21,587 nucleotides of DNA, from positions 1 to 21,587 of IMG/VR virus record IMGVR_UViG_3300047289_000040; one strand, given 5' to 3'. Below, piece after piece: positions 1 through 8,210 of the stretch (position 1 is its first letter; each line of letters begins with the position of its first letter). The stretch comes from a virus. The position numbers and the translations under genes are program-made. The notes beneath the pieces were generated by a model, which saw only the letters and a program-made list of their open reading frames with translations, did not search any database and was not told the origin of the DNA.

Positions 1-12
1 TTACAATATAAT

Positions 13-1035
13 ATGCTATACATTGATGCTAAGTACGCCAACATGCTTGCGCCTCGCTTGCGCAACTTTAAGCAGAAGAAAGATTATCTCTGGAACTATT
101 CCTGCCCAGTCTGCGGCGATAGTACCACAAACAAACTAAAGGCACGTGGCTTCATCTATCGAAAGAAGTCAGACCTGTTTGTGATGTGCCACAACTGCGG
201 GTACGGTACAAACATTGGTAACTTCATCAAGTTTGTCGATCAAACACTCTACGATGAATACGTCATCGAACGATATAAGTCTGGCACCGTAAGGTATCAT
301 TCTCATAAGGATGTCACACCCCTGTTCAAAGAGGAGCGTAAACCAGAAGTTGTATTGGAAGACTCAGTGTTGAAAGACCTGAAGCGTTTGGATAAACTTC
401 CAGAAGACCACCCTGCAGTCAAGTATGTTCTAGATCGAAAGATCCCCAAGGACAAACTTGAACTGATGTATTTCTGCACGAAGTTTAAGAAGTGGACCAA
501 CAGCGTACACTTCAAGTTCTCCAATGAAGAGAACGACCATCCTCGTCTAATCTTTCCATTCTTCAATGCTCATGGTAAAGTATTTGCGTTTAGTGGTCGT
601 GCCTTTGGTCCAGAGGAACCTAAGTATTACACCATCAAGCTACAAGAGGATGCTGACAAGGTTTACGGTCTGGAGAGGGTTGACTTTGCTAAGCACATCT
701 ATGTTGTGGAGGGTCAGGTAGACTCTTTGTTCCTACCGAACTGTATTGCGGTGGCAGGTGCCAGTTTCGACATCGATACGATCCAAAAGATCAAGACGAA
801 CTGCACGGTGGTTATGGATAACGAACCACGCAACAAAGACATCTGCAAGCAATTGAATAAATACATCACCGCTGGCTATAAAGTGTGTATGATGCCTGAG
901 ACGGTGGAACAAAAAGATATCAATGAAATGGTAATGTCTGGAAAGACAATCGAAGAGGTTGTAGATTTAATAAATACAAACTCATATAGTGGCTTAGAAG
1001 CGCAAATGCATTTTGCGTCATGGAAGAAATGTTGA
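13..1035 (+). CDS. DNA primase, T4 gp61-like
   Basis: Primase that would lay RNA primers for lagging-strand synthesis with the phage replicative helicase. The 340-aa length matches T4 gp61 (about 340 aa). An N-terminal zinc-binding domain has CPVC at residues 31-34 and CHNC at 59-62, typical of CHC2-like primase fingers. A C-terminal Toprim-like region has the acidic EG at 233-234 in VVEGQVDS, an Asp at 269 in VVMDNE, and KDINE at 301-305. The start at 13 gives the full domain, but only 12 bases precede it and no clear ribosome-binding site is visible. An AT-rich TATAAT sits at 7-12, directly against the start codon. ThyX follows 8 bases later. Family assignment is confident; the primase-helicase interaction is inferred from T4. 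Confidence 0.9.
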   Translation: MLYIDAKYANMLAPRLRNFKQKKDYLWNYSCPVCGDSTTNKLKARGFIYRKKSDLFVMCHNCGYGTNIGNFIKFVDQTLYDEYVIERYKSGTVRYHSHKDVTPLFKEERKPEVVLEDSVLKDLKRLDKLPEDHPAVKYVLDRKIPKDKLELMYFCTKFKKWTNSVHFKFSNEENDHPRLIFPFFNAHGKVFAFSGRAFGPEEPKYYTIKLQEDADKVYGLERVDFAKHIYVVEGQVDSLFLPNCIAVAGASFDIDTIQKIKTNCTVVMDNEPRNKDICKQLNKYITAGYKVCMMPETVEQKDINEMVMSGKTIEEVVDLINTNSYSGLEAQMHFASWKKC

Positions 1036-1043
1036 GGTAGAAT

Positions 1044-1715
1044 ATGGACGTGAAACTTATTAGTTACAGTAAACCTTCTCGTGAGATGTACGAAGAAGGA
1101 TTGATGGATATCCAAGAACTGGTTGCATTCTGTGCACGAGTTAGTAACCCATCGAATCAAATGAATATGGCAACAGCGGATAAACTTATCCGTTATCTCA
1201 TTAACAACAAACATTGGTCACCACTAGAAATGGTGTCCGCATGTCTTGAGGTGACCACCACTCGAGACATTGCTCGCCAGATGTTGCGTCATCGCTCTTT
1301 CTCTTTTCAAGAATTCTCTCAGCGTTATGCTGACCCGACACAAGATCTAGACTTTGTCCTCCGAGAGGCACGTCTTCAAGATACTAAGAATAGACAGAAT
1401 TCAATCGAGACAAGTGATGCGGAACTTCAGGTATGGTGGAATGCTAAACAGCAATTTATCATCAACTACGTAAAAGAGACTTATGCCGAAGCTATCGCAA
1501 AAGGATTAGCCAAGGAACAGGCAAGAGCAATTCTGCCTGAGGGAAACACAGTATCTCGACTATACGTAAACGGTACGCTACGTTCATGGATTCACTTCAT
1601 TGAACTTAGAAGCGGACACGGCACACAGAAAGAACACATGGAAGTTGCACGAGAGTGCGCAAGAGTTATTGCCGAGGTATTCCCTATGGCATCAGAGTTC
1701 GTAAATAATAATTAA
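1044..1715 (+). CDS. thyX: Flavin-dependent thymidylate synthase ThyX
   Basis: Converts dUMP to dTMP using FAD, NADPH and methylene-tetrahydrofolate, independent of the ThyA chemistry used by T4. The 223-aa product has the signature RHRxxSxxxxSxR at residues 82-94 (R82, H83, R84, S87, S92, R94), which binds FAD and dUMP. Length is normal for the family (about 210-250 aa). The ending region, with LRSWIHFIELR and HGTQKEHMEVA, also fits ThyX. It lies between primase and NrdA, within a dNTP-supply operon that also has a distal dCMP deaminase making dUMP. A purine-rich stretch GAGGTAGAAT precedes the start. No missing catalytic residue was seen. Confidence 0.95.
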   Translation: MDVKLISYSKPSREMYEEGLMDIQELVAFCARVSNPSNQMNMATADKLIRYLINNKHWSPLEMVSACLEVTTTRDIARQMLRHRSFSFQEFSQRYADPTQDLDFVLREARLQDTKNRQNSIETSDAELQVWWNAKQQFIINYVKETYAEAIAKGLAKEQARAILPEGNTVSRLYVNGTLRSWIHFIELRSGHGTQKEHMEVARECARVIAEVFPMASEFVNNN

Positions 1716-1728
1716 AATTGGAGTAAGT

Positions 1729-3525
1729 ATGCAAGATATTGTGCATGGCATAAGGGTTGACTATTCGCGTGATGAATTGTTCGACGTGTTGGGAAAGATC
1801 CGACTACGTGAATCCTACATGAAGGAAGAAGAACAATCGCCACAGGAGAGGTTTGCGTTTGTGTCCAGTACCTTTGGTAGCAATCCTGAACATGCTCAGA
1901 GATTGTATGATCACGCAAGCAAGCATTGGTTGTCCTACTCTACGCCCATCCTATCATTTGGTCGTAGCAAACGTGGCATGCCAATCAGCTGCTTTTTAAA
2001 CTACATCGAAGACACTGCGGAGGGACTAGTTGATAACCTTAGCGAAACTAACTGGCTTAGTATGCTTGGTGGCGGCGTTGGCATTGGTTTTGGTATTCGC
2101 TCTGCTGATGACAAATCTACTGGCGTTATGCCCCACCTTAAGATGTACGATGCGTCCTCTTTGGCTTATCGCCAAGGTCGCACTCGTCGTGGCTCTTACG
2201 CTGCTTATCTTGACATATCTCACCCTGATATTATTCCATTTCTAGAGTTGCGTAAACCAACTGGCGACCAGAACATGCGTTGCTTGAATCTACATCACGG
2301 CATTAACATCCCTGATGCGTTCATGGAAATCATTGAGCGTTGCATGATCGACCCGAATGAGGACGACAGCTGGCAATTGGTTGACCCACATAGTGGTGAA
2401 CATCGTGAGACTGTATCGGCACGTGAGTTGTGGCAGAAGATTCTAGAGTTGCGTATGCAAACTGGCGAGCCATACCTGCACTTTATCGATGAGTCTAACC
2501 GCAAGTTGCCTCAGTGGTTGAAGGACAAGGGTTTGAAGGTTCATCAGTCTAACTTGTGTTCAGAAATTATCCTACCAACAAACGAAGAACGTACAGCTGT
2601 TTGTTGTTTGTCTTCATTGAACTTGGAGTACTACGATGAATGGAAAGACCATCCTACTTTCTTGCGTGATGTCGCTGAAATGCTTGACAATGTTCTTGAG
2701 TATTTCATTCTTCATGCACCTTCCTCCATTGAACGTGCAAGGTATTCTGCCATACGTGAGCGCAGCATTGGTGTCGGTGCTTTGGGTTTCCATGCTTACC
2801 TTCAGCGAAACAATATTCCCTTCGAAGGAGTAATGGCTAAGGTAGCGAACCGTTCGATGTTCAGTAAGATAAGGATTAAGCTAAATGAGGCAAATAGACA
2901 ACTTGGATCTGAAAGAGGCGAAGCGCCAGATGCAGCTGGTACTGGTTTACGTTTTAGTCACCTTATGGCTATTGCTCCCAATGCTTCTTCTTCCATTCTT
3001 ATGGGCAATACTAGTCCTAGCGTTGAACCTTATCGTGCCAATGCTTATCGCCAAGATACTCTATCAGGCTCTCACCTGAACAAGAATCGTTATCTAGATG
3101 CAATCATCAAAGGAGCATGTGAAAATGACACTAAGTTGGAGTATAACGAAATCTGGAGCAGTATCATCGCCAACGATGGCTCCGTTCAACATCTCACCTT
3201 CCTTGACGAACTACAGCGTGATGTCTTTAAAACATCCATGGAAATTGACCAACGATGGGTCATTGAGCATGCAGCTGACAGACAAGAGTTCATTGACCAA
3301 GCACAATCGATCAACGTTTTCTTCCGACCAGACGTCAACGTCAAGTATCTACATGCTGTCCATTTCCAAGCATGGAAGCAGAAACTCAAGACGTTGTATT
3401 ACTGCAGATCTGAAAAGATTGGTAAAGCAGATAAAGTCTCTAAGAGAATTGAGCGAGAAGTTATCCAAGAGATCGACTTGAGAGCATTGGCTGAAGGTCA
3501 AGACTGTCTAGCGTGTGAGGGATAA
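1729..3525 (+). CDS. nrdA: Ribonucleotide reductase class I, large subunit (NrdA), without ATP-cone
   Basis: Catalytic subunit reducing ribonucleoside diphosphates to deoxy forms with NrdB. Visible residues are the redox Cys88 in SCFLN, the thiyl-radical site NLCSE at 275-279 (Cys277), the partner Cys292 in the CCLSSLNL segment, the paired radical-transfer tyrosines 557-558 (LYYC), and the mobile C-terminal pair C593/C596 (CLACEG) that accepts electrons from thioredoxin or glutaredoxin. The protein has 598 aa against about 760 in E. coli. The N-terminal ATP-cone, which senses dATP and switches the enzyme off, is not recognisable, so overall feedback inhibition is probably lost. GGAG lies 7-8 bases before the ATG. 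The next gene starts immediately after the stop (TAAATG). Confidence 0.95.
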   Translation: MQDIVHGIRVDYSRDELFDVLGKIRLRESYMKEEEQSPQERFAFVSSTFGSNPEHAQRLYDHASKHWLSYSTPILSFGRSKRGMPISCFLNYIEDTAEGLVDNLSETNWLSMLGGGVGIGFGIRSADDKSTGVMPHLKMYDASSLAYRQGRTRRGSYAAYLDISHPDIIPFLELRKPTGDQNMRCLNLHHGINIPDAFMEIIERCMIDPNEDDSWQLVDPHSGEHRETVSARELWQKILELRMQTGEPYLHFIDESNRKLPQWLKDKGLKVHQSNLCSEIILPTNEERTAVCCLSSLNLEYYDEWKDHPTFLRDVAEMLDNVLEYFILHAPSSIERARYSAIRERSIGVGALGFHAYLQRNNIPFEGVMAKVANRSMFSKIRIKLNEANRQLGSERGEAPDAAGTGLRFSHLMAIAPNASSSILMGNTSPSVEPYRANAYRQDTLSGSHLNKNRYLDAIIKGACENDTKLEYNEIWSSIIANDGSVQHLTFLDELQRDVFKTSMEIDQRWVIEHAADRQEFIDQAQSINVFFRPDVNVKYLHAVHFQAWKQKLKTLYYCRSEKIGKADKVSKRIEREVIQEIDLRALAEGQDCLACEG

Positions 3526-4041
3526 ATGGAACTGCAAGAGACTGAAAAGCAGAGATTGAATGAAGCAATGGTCAACGAAAGTTGGCTATTCATGGAAGAT
3601 GCCATGCCAGTTGACTTTGGCTGGGATCTTCCTGTATACTATCTACAGTATTGCGCAGATAATGAGATTGGTAGCCCCAACGGTATCATGAGTTATCAAC
3701 TGCAAGGTGCAGAGAACATCAAGGATATCAATGGTGTTATCGAAGAGCTAAATAAACACCTGCGCCATAAAGTGAACGGCGCAGACATTCTATTGAGTTT
3801 TGCCAAGAGATCAGTTAGCCAACCACTAGACACTGAACCACATAATGTATTGCTGTGGCAAGTGTTGGGTGTTGCTGAGCTTACTGTGTTTATCGACGGC
3901 AACAAGATAACTAGAGAATTGAATCAAGGCGATATGGTTTATCTTCCATGGAATCAGGAGCATGAAGTTACTCCTGTTACCGCAAGAGCAACTGTGTCGT
4001 TTGGACTAGAAACACCTAAGGAGATTATCGATGGAGCATAA
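3526..4041 (+). CDS. Cupin/JmjC-like protein between nrdA and nrdB
   Basis: 171-aa protein of unknown role. Residues 100-160 read like a double-stranded beta-helix: D102 and H106 in LDTEPHNVLLW, then a Gly-turn (GVAELTVFIDG), then GDMVYLPWNQEHE with H146, in the order seen in cupin or JmjC-like folds (L..GD..Y.P....H.V). The possible metal ligands are D102 or E104, H106 and H146. The N-terminal 90 residues are not recognised. It abuts NrdA (TAAATG, no gap) and is translationally linked to it, so a role near nucleotide reduction is possible but not shown. The fold call rests on pattern reading only; a structural prediction would decide it. Confidence 0.65.
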   Translation: MELQETEKQRLNEAMVNESWLFMEDAMPVDFGWDLPVYYLQYCADNEIGSPNGIMSYQLQGAENIKDINGVIEELNKHLRHKVNGADILLSFAKRSVSQPLDTEPHNVLLWQVLGVAELTVFIDGNKITRELNQGDMVYLPWNQEHEVTPVTARATVSFGLETPKEIIDGA

Positions 4042-4345
4042 CGAAGACGAGATGGCAGCAGTCCAGTTGAATGGATTGATTGAGAAAGAAATTGCTGTCA
4101 AAGAACTTATCCCTTCGCTTGGTGCAGATTATGGTATGGAAGACTATGAGTACGCTGATGTTACTTACAAGTACTTTATCGCCAACGTGGACGATGAGAC
4201 TGTTGCAATCAGCCAGTTGAAGATTCTCGAAACGCCAGACGAAGAACAAAAACAACACCAAGAGCAAGCCACTTTCCACATCCAAAAAGATGCATTCAAA
4301 GTGTTTGCTGAAATGATTGCTGAGTTTTCAGCATCGAAAGAATAA
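4031..4345 (+). CDS. Hypothetical acidic protein in the nrd operon
   Basis: 104-aa protein, not recognised. It is rich in Glu and Asp, with no membrane segment, Cys cluster or known motif. The pattern (beta-strand-like VTYKYFIANVDDETVAISQL, then a charged linker of Glu/Gln at 75-85, then an amphipathic C-terminal helix) suggests a small alpha/beta protein. Its start overlaps the cupin-like gene by 11 bases. AAGGAG at 4018-4023 gives a good ribosome-binding site 7 bases upstream of ATG 4031. It sits between the large and small reductase subunit genes. Confidence 0.7.
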   Translation: MEHNEDEMAAVQLNGLIEKEIAVKELIPSLGADYGMEDYEYADVTYKYFIANVDDETVAISQLKILETPDEEQKQHQEQATFHIQKDAFKVFAEMIAEFSASKE

Positions 4346-4346
4346 A

Positions 4347-5345
4347 ATGGTTAAGAAAGAAAAACAAAAAGTAAAACTAACAGACGACCGTTCGTCGTTT
4401 AAACCATTCCACTATCCATGGGCATATGAGGCATGGCTAATGCACGAGCAGTCACACTGGATGCACACCGAAGTGCCTATGGCTGAAGACGTCAAGGACT
4501 GGAAGAACAAGCTAACTGAACCACAGAAGCACTTCTTGACTAACATCTTCCGCTTCTTTACGCAAGGCGACATTGACGTTGCTGGTGGTTATGTCACCAA
4601 CTACCTACCACACTTCAAGCAACCAGAAGTGCGCATGATGTTGTTGGGTTTCGCAGCACGTGAAGCACTACATATTGCAGCATACAGTCACTTGATCGAG
4701 ACTCTTGGTATGCCAGACAGCACTTACGCTGAGTTCCTTGAGTATGCAGAAATGCGTGAGAAGCATGACTACTTCATGGATCTATCCCTAAAGGATGGCA
4801 CCACTGAATCCGTTGCAACTAACATCGCTGCTTTCTCTGCTTTCACTGAAGGTATGCAGTTGTTCAGTTCGTTCATTATGCTCTTGAATATGCCACGTCA
4901 TGGTTTGATGAAGGGTATGGGGCAGATCGTTACTTGGTCTATTGTTGACGAAACTCAACATGCTGAGAACATGATCAAGCTATTCCGCACTTACATTGAA
5001 GAGAACAAGGAAATTTGGAATGACGACCTTAAAGGAAAGATTTACACAATTGCTGAACGGATGGTTGAGCTCGAAGATAAATTTATTGATCTTGCTTTTA
5101 GCATGGGCGACATGCCAGATCTTACTCCTGAAGACGTTAAGCGCTATATTCGCTACATTGCTGATCGTAGGCTTATTTCCCTTGGTCTTAAAGGAATTTT
5201 TAAAGTTAAACGCAACCCGCTACCGTGGGTAGAGGAAATGATTAACGCACCAACTCATGGTAACTTCTTTGAGAACCGTGTGACCGATTATGCCAAAGGT
5301 GCACTGAAAGGTGACTGGCAAGACGTTTGGGGAAAGGTAGCATAA
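4347..5345 (+). CDS. nrdB: Ribonucleotide reductase class I, small subunit (NrdB)
   Basis: Radical-generating diiron subunit that pairs with NrdA. With ATG 4347 the product has 332 aa. An earlier in-frame ATG at 4317 lies inside the previous gene and adds a poor tail, so 4347 is chosen. Metal ligands visible: Asp75 or Asp77 in TQGDIDVAGG, E106 and H109 in REALH, E168 in FTEG, E202 and H205 in DETQH. The radical tyrosine equivalent to E. coli Y122 is present (Y113, four residues after H109), so this is a classical tyrosyl-radical enzyme. The gene overlaps the zinc-ribbon gene by one base (TAATG). All key residues appear intact. Confidence 0.95.
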   Translation: MVKKEKQKVKLTDDRSSFKPFHYPWAYEAWLMHEQSHWMHTEVPMAEDVKDWKNKLTEPQKHFLTNIFRFFTQGDIDVAGGYVTNYLPHFKQPEVRMMLLGFAAREALHIAAYSHLIETLGMPDSTYAEFLEYAEMREKHDYFMDLSLKDGTTESVATNIAAFSAFTEGMQLFSSFIMLLNMPRHGLMKGMGQIVTWSIVDETQHAENMIKLFRTYIEENKEIWNDDLKGKIYTIAERMVELEDKFIDLAFSMGDMPDLTPEDVKRYIRYIADRRLISLGLKGIFKVKRNPLPWVEEMINAPTHGNFFENRVTDYAKGALKGDWQDVWGKVA

Positions 5346-5497
5346 TGGCAACTACAAAGGCATTCGAGTGTGAAGATTGTGGAGCAATCGGCAACATTAA
5401 ATTAAAGGGTGACGAGTACAAACATCAGGACGTGGTGTTCTGTCCAGTTTGTGGTCACGATATTTTTGAAGAGGAAGACATAGATGAGGATTCTTAA
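5345..5497 (+). CDS. Small zinc-ribbon protein
   Basis: 50-aa protein reading MATTKAFECEDCG at the start and CPVCG at residues 33-37, so a CxxC pair (C9, C12) and a second CxxC pair (C33, C36) form a likely one-zinc ribbon of about 30 residues. The C-terminus is a run of acidic residues (EEEDIDEDS). It overlaps the nrdB stop (TAATG) and its own end overlaps the thioredoxin start by 14 bases, so it is embedded in the reductase-thioredoxin operon. Function is unknown. Zinc ribbons of this size may bind nucleic acid or proteins; nothing in the sequence decides between these. Confidence 0.8.
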   Translation: MATTKAFECEDCGAIGNIKLKGDEYKHQDVVFCPVCGHDIFEEEDIDEDS

Positions 5498-5738
5498 ATT
5501 TCAAGCTACATGGTGTGGACCATGTAAAGCATTATCAATGGTTGTTGCTAACGCTGCTGACAAACTAACAGTGCCAGTCCAAGAGATTGACATTGAAGCT
5601 GATGAGGCAGTTGCCATTCGTTACGGTATCCGTGGTGTTCCAACCATGGTATTGCTTGATGATAACGACAAAGAAATTGCTCGCAAGGTTGGTTTGGTCG
5701 ACGAGCAACATCTTCTAGAATTTGCTTCTCAGAGGTGA
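5484..5738 (+). CDS. Thioredoxin
   Basis: 84-aa thioredoxin with the canonical active site WCGPC at residues 10-14 and the cis-proline in GVPT at 51-54. It is shorter than E. coli TrxA (about 109 aa); the first helix and strand before the active site are trimmed, as in many phage thioredoxins. Its place just downstream of nrdB suggests it is the electron donor re-reducing the C-terminal CxxC of NrdA. The start overlaps the end of the zinc-ribbon gene; GAAGAGGAAG lies upstream as a ribosome-binding site. It could also work as a general disulphide reductase. Confidence 0.93.
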   Translation: MRILKFQATWCGPCKALSMVVANAADKLTVPVQEIDIEADEAVAIRYGIRGVPTMVLLDDNDKEIARKVGLVDEQHLLEFASQR

Positions 5739-5754
5739 TGATAAATAGTCCATT

Positions 5755-6180
5755 ATGTGGACTTATCAAAACCAAATTGTAGAAGAATTACCAGAAGACT
5801 GTGTGGGGTTTGTGTATAACATCACAAACCTCATTTCAGGTAGACAGTACATCGGCAAGAAGTTGTCGAAGTTTTCAAAGACCAGTTACAAGACTGTGAC
5901 TCTGAAGAACGGTACGAAAAAGAAAAAGAAGATCAAGTCAAAGATCGACTCAGATTGGATGACTTACTATGGTTCAAGCATTGAACTAAACAAGGATGTA
6001 GAATCACTTGGCAAAGATAACTTCAAGCGTGAGATTCTATACTATTGTAACTCAAAGGCACTGTGTTCATACATAGAAGCCAGAGAACAATTCACAAGAA
6101 AGGTGTTGGAGTCAGACGACTACTACAACGGACAAATCTCCGTTCGTGTTCATGGCTCACATATCAAAACTAAATTATGA
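5755..6180 (+). CDS. GIY-YIG nuclease-domain protein
   Basis: 141-aa protein with a GIY-YIG-type core: GFVYNITN at 18-25 and the YIG half as QYIGKK at 31-36. A conserved acidic helix carries EAREQF (R110, E111), and a late Asn (N125) completes the usual catalytic set. A very Lys-rich insertion at 55-63 may contact DNA. There is no separate DNA-binding module such as NUMOD, so this is a minimal nuclease, perhaps a homing enzyme remnant, a mobile gene, or a host-DNA degrading enzyme in the manner of T4 DenA (function by analogy only). The gene overlaps the next by 4 bases (ATGA). The first GIY motif is divergent (FVY). Confidence 0.75.
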   Translation: MWTYQNQIVEELPEDCVGFVYNITNLISGRQYIGKKLSKFSKTSYKTVTLKNGTKKKKKIKSKIDSDWMTYYGSSIELNKDVESLGKDNFKREILYYCNSKALCSYIEAREQFTRKVLESDDYYNGQISVRVHGSHIKTKL

Positions 6181-7346
6181 TGACATACTTACTACTATCA
6201 ACAGCGTTAACTCTTTCTGCCATCGCAGCTTACTATGCAGTAGCTGGTCTGATGGCAATTTTCGCTGCGTCTGCCATCCCCATTATGATTATGGGTGGCA
6301 CACTAGAAGCATCCAAGCTAGTTGTGGCTTCTTGGTTGTACAGAAATTGGAAACAGATTCCCTTTCTGATGAAGAGTTACTTCACCACCGCATTAGTGAT
6401 TCTGATGTTGTTAACAAGCATGGGCATCTTTGGCTATCTGTCAAAGGCACACTTGGATCAGGCAATCCCATCGGGAGATGTTGCCTCTAAATTGAATTTA
6501 ATAGATGAGAAAATCAAGACACAAAAAGACAACGTTGACACGTCACGCAAAGCCATCCAACAAATGGATGCTCAAGTCGATCAAACTCTTTCGAGAAGTG
6601 ATGATACCAAGGGTGCTGAACGTGCCGTTGTTATCCGTAGACAGCAACAAAAAGAGCGAGCAATCCTCTTGGCAGACATCGGCGCTGCCCAAAAAGAAAT
6701 CGCCAAACTAAACGAAGAACGTGCTCCGATTGCAGCTGAAGTGCGTAAGGTAGAAGCTGAGGTTGGTCCAATCAAGTACATCGCTGCATTGCTGTACGAT
6801 CAAACTGACGAAGGTATGCTAGAAAAGTCTGTGCGTATCGTTATTATCATGATCGTGCTGGTATTCGATCCGTTGGCTGTGTTAATGCTGATCGCTTACA
6901 ACCGTGAAGTGCGTATGGAAGAGGAAAGAAATCGACCACCAGACATTAATCTGGGTTCGATTCCAAAGGTCAAGTCTTACGTTAGCCCAAAGACCCATAT
7001 CGTTGTCCCACCTCCAGTATCGGAGCCAGCAGTCGACTTAACTGCGTTTGTAGAAGAAGTACCTACTGAGCCAGCACCATTCTACATCGACCCTAAAGTT
7101 GAGGAAGTTCAAGCCGATCCTATTGTGGAGCCACAAGAACAGTGGTCTCCAGAACTTTATGTGCACGGTGTTCCTCCTCAAGAAACAGCCCTTTTCCTAA
7201 ATAAAGTTCAGGAGATCGTTTCTACACCAACTACACCAGAAACGGCTACCACAGAACCAGAGGTTAGTGAGGAATTCACTATCTCCTCCGACGTCAAAGA
7301 GATTGTTAAGTCTCCTAGACACGGAAGACCCGAAAGGTTCAAGTAA
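6177..7346 (+). CDS. Large coiled-coil membrane protein
   Basis: 389-aa integral membrane protein, unknown function. Hydrophobic spans are near 3-24, 26-52, 68-90 and 221-245. Between them, residues 100-205 are charged and heptad-like (KIKTQKDNVDTSRKAIQQMD and following), a long coiled coil presumably on one side of the membrane. After the last span comes a roughly 140-residue Pro/Glu/Val-rich tail ending in a basic patch (SPRHGRPERFK). From memory, similar proteins recur in uncultured aquatic phage genomes; this is unverified. It begins the membrane-protein module ending at 9014. ATGA overlap couples it to the nuclease gene. It might be a superinfection-exclusion or host-envelope-remodelling factor, but the sequence does not prove either. 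Confidence 0.85.
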   Translation: MMTYLLLSTALTLSAIAAYYAVAGLMAIFAASAIPIMIMGGTLEASKLVVASWLYRNWKQIPFLMKSYFTTALVILMLLTSMGIFGYLSKAHLDQAIPSGDVASKLNLIDEKIKTQKDNVDTSRKAIQQMDAQVDQTLSRSDDTKGAERAVVIRRQQQKERAILLADIGAAQKEIAKLNEERAPIAAEVRKVEAEVGPIKYIAALLYDQTDEGMLEKSVRIVIIMIVLVFDPLAVLMLIAYNREVRMEEERNRPPDINLGSIPKVKSYVSPKTHIVVPPPVSEPAVDLTAFVEEVPTEPAPFYIDPKVEEVQADPIVEPQEQWSPELYVHGVPPQETALFLNKVQEIVSTPTTPETATTEPEVSEEFTISSDVKEIVKSPRHGRPERFK

Positions 7347-7370
7347 ACTGACTTGAAAGATGGCAATCTA

Positions 7371-7419
7371 CCTTTGTTATTCATTACTATGGAGCAACCC
7401 AGAAATAGAATAACAAAGG
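7371..7419 (+). promoter_or_regulatory. 12-bp inverted repeat covering the ribosome-binding site of the next gene
   Basis: The left arm CCTTTGTTATTC (7371-7382) and right arm GAATAACAAAGG (7408-7419) are perfect inverted repeats with a 25-nt loop. The right arm contains most of the Shine-Dalgarno AAAGGG (7415-7420), which is 5 bases before ATG 7426. In RNA the stem would hide the ribosome-binding site, so translation of the 260-aa membrane protein would need melting or protein binding. There is no T-run, so it does not look like a terminator. It could equally be a DNA operator. Confidence 0.7.
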
Positions 7420-7425
7420 GTAATC

Positions 7426-8208
7426 ATGGATCCGCTAACACTATTTGCGTTAGCCAATGGAGCAGTAAGTGCAGTCAAGGCTGGATGTAAACTCTATAAA
7501 GACATAAAAGGTGCAGCTGGGGAAGTTAAAGACGTACTTAAAGATCTCGACGATCAATTCAAGAAACTACATCCACCTGAGAAACCTGCGACTGTTGAGC
7601 AACGCAACCAATTCGTCAAAGAAAAGAATCAAGTCATTGAGCTTAACAAGAAAGCCAATGAAGGACAACATCAAGGTATCTACCAAGAAATTGGGGATCA
7701 CCTTGGTACGTATTATGATAACTTCTATAAGTGCATGGCAATTATGGAAGAAGAAGAGCGACGTGCCGAAACCGAAGTTTATACAGGCGATGCCTCTTTA
7801 GGTAAACGTGCCTTACAACGTGTTCTAATGCGCAAGCAGTTAGAACAAATGTCAGTCGACCTACGTGAGTTGATGGTTTACCAATCACCTCCCGAACTAG
7901 GTGCTCTCTACACTGAAGTAGAAGAGATGATGAAAAAGATGGGTGCCACTCAGCGCATCCTGATCTCCAAAAGAATGCGTGAAGAACAACGTGCTTCTAT
8001 ACGAAGAAAGCAACGTCTGATAAAGCTGCGCACAGAGATCGCCATTGGAATTGCTGGAATAGTCATGGCATTCTGTATTGGTATGATATTCGTTTATGTC
8101 ATTAATGATCGAATAGAAAAATACCCGCACTTAGGGACAGGTTGGATCCCTAAGACAGAATACCAAAGACAATTGGACGCTGCTCCAAAGAAATGGACAG
8201 GCAGATAA
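7426..8208 (+). CDS. Single-pass membrane protein, second of the membrane module
   Basis: 260-aa protein, not assigned to a function. The N-terminus (MDPLTLFALANGAVSAVKAG) is hydrophobic and Ala/Gly-rich and may dip into the membrane or form an amphipathic helix. Residues about 25-205 are highly charged and helical (EEEERRAETE; RMREEQRASIRRKQRLIK). One clear transmembrane span lies at about 207-230 (IAIGIAGIVMAFCIGMIFVY), followed by a 30-residue tail. By the positive-inside rule, the Arg/Lys-rich helix before the span suggests the large domain is cytoplasmic. It forms a pair with the coiled-coil protein upstream and is separated by 79 bases holding the inverted repeat, so its translation may be controlled on its own. 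Confidence 0.85.
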   Translation: MDPLTLFALANGAVSAVKAGCKLYKDIKGAAGEVKDVLKDLDDQFKKLHPPEKPATVEQRNQFVKEKNQVIELNKKANEGQHQGIYQEIGDHLGTYYDNFYKCMAIMEEEERRAETEVYTGDASLGKRALQRVLMRKQLEQMSVDLRELMVYQSPPELGALYTEVEEMMKKMGATQRILISKRMREEQRASIRRKQRLIKLRTEIAIGIAGIVMAFCIGMIFVYVINDRIEKYPHLGTGWIPKTEYQRQLDAAPKKWTGR

Positions 8209-8210
8209 TC

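Noticed and set aside
2684-2712. TTGACA-like element inside nrdA
   Set aside because: Internal to a coding region and lacks a -10 box at 17 bases.
5740-5747. GATAAATA resembling the T4 late promoter TATAAATA (also at 8393)
   Set aside because: Seven of eight match, but it is only 8 bases before the ATG in one place and inside a reading frame in the other, and the region appears early/middle in content.
7390-7491. 33-codon frame starting inside the 7371-7419 loop
   Set aside because: Overlaps the start of the 260-aa gene in another frame and has no ribosome-binding site.
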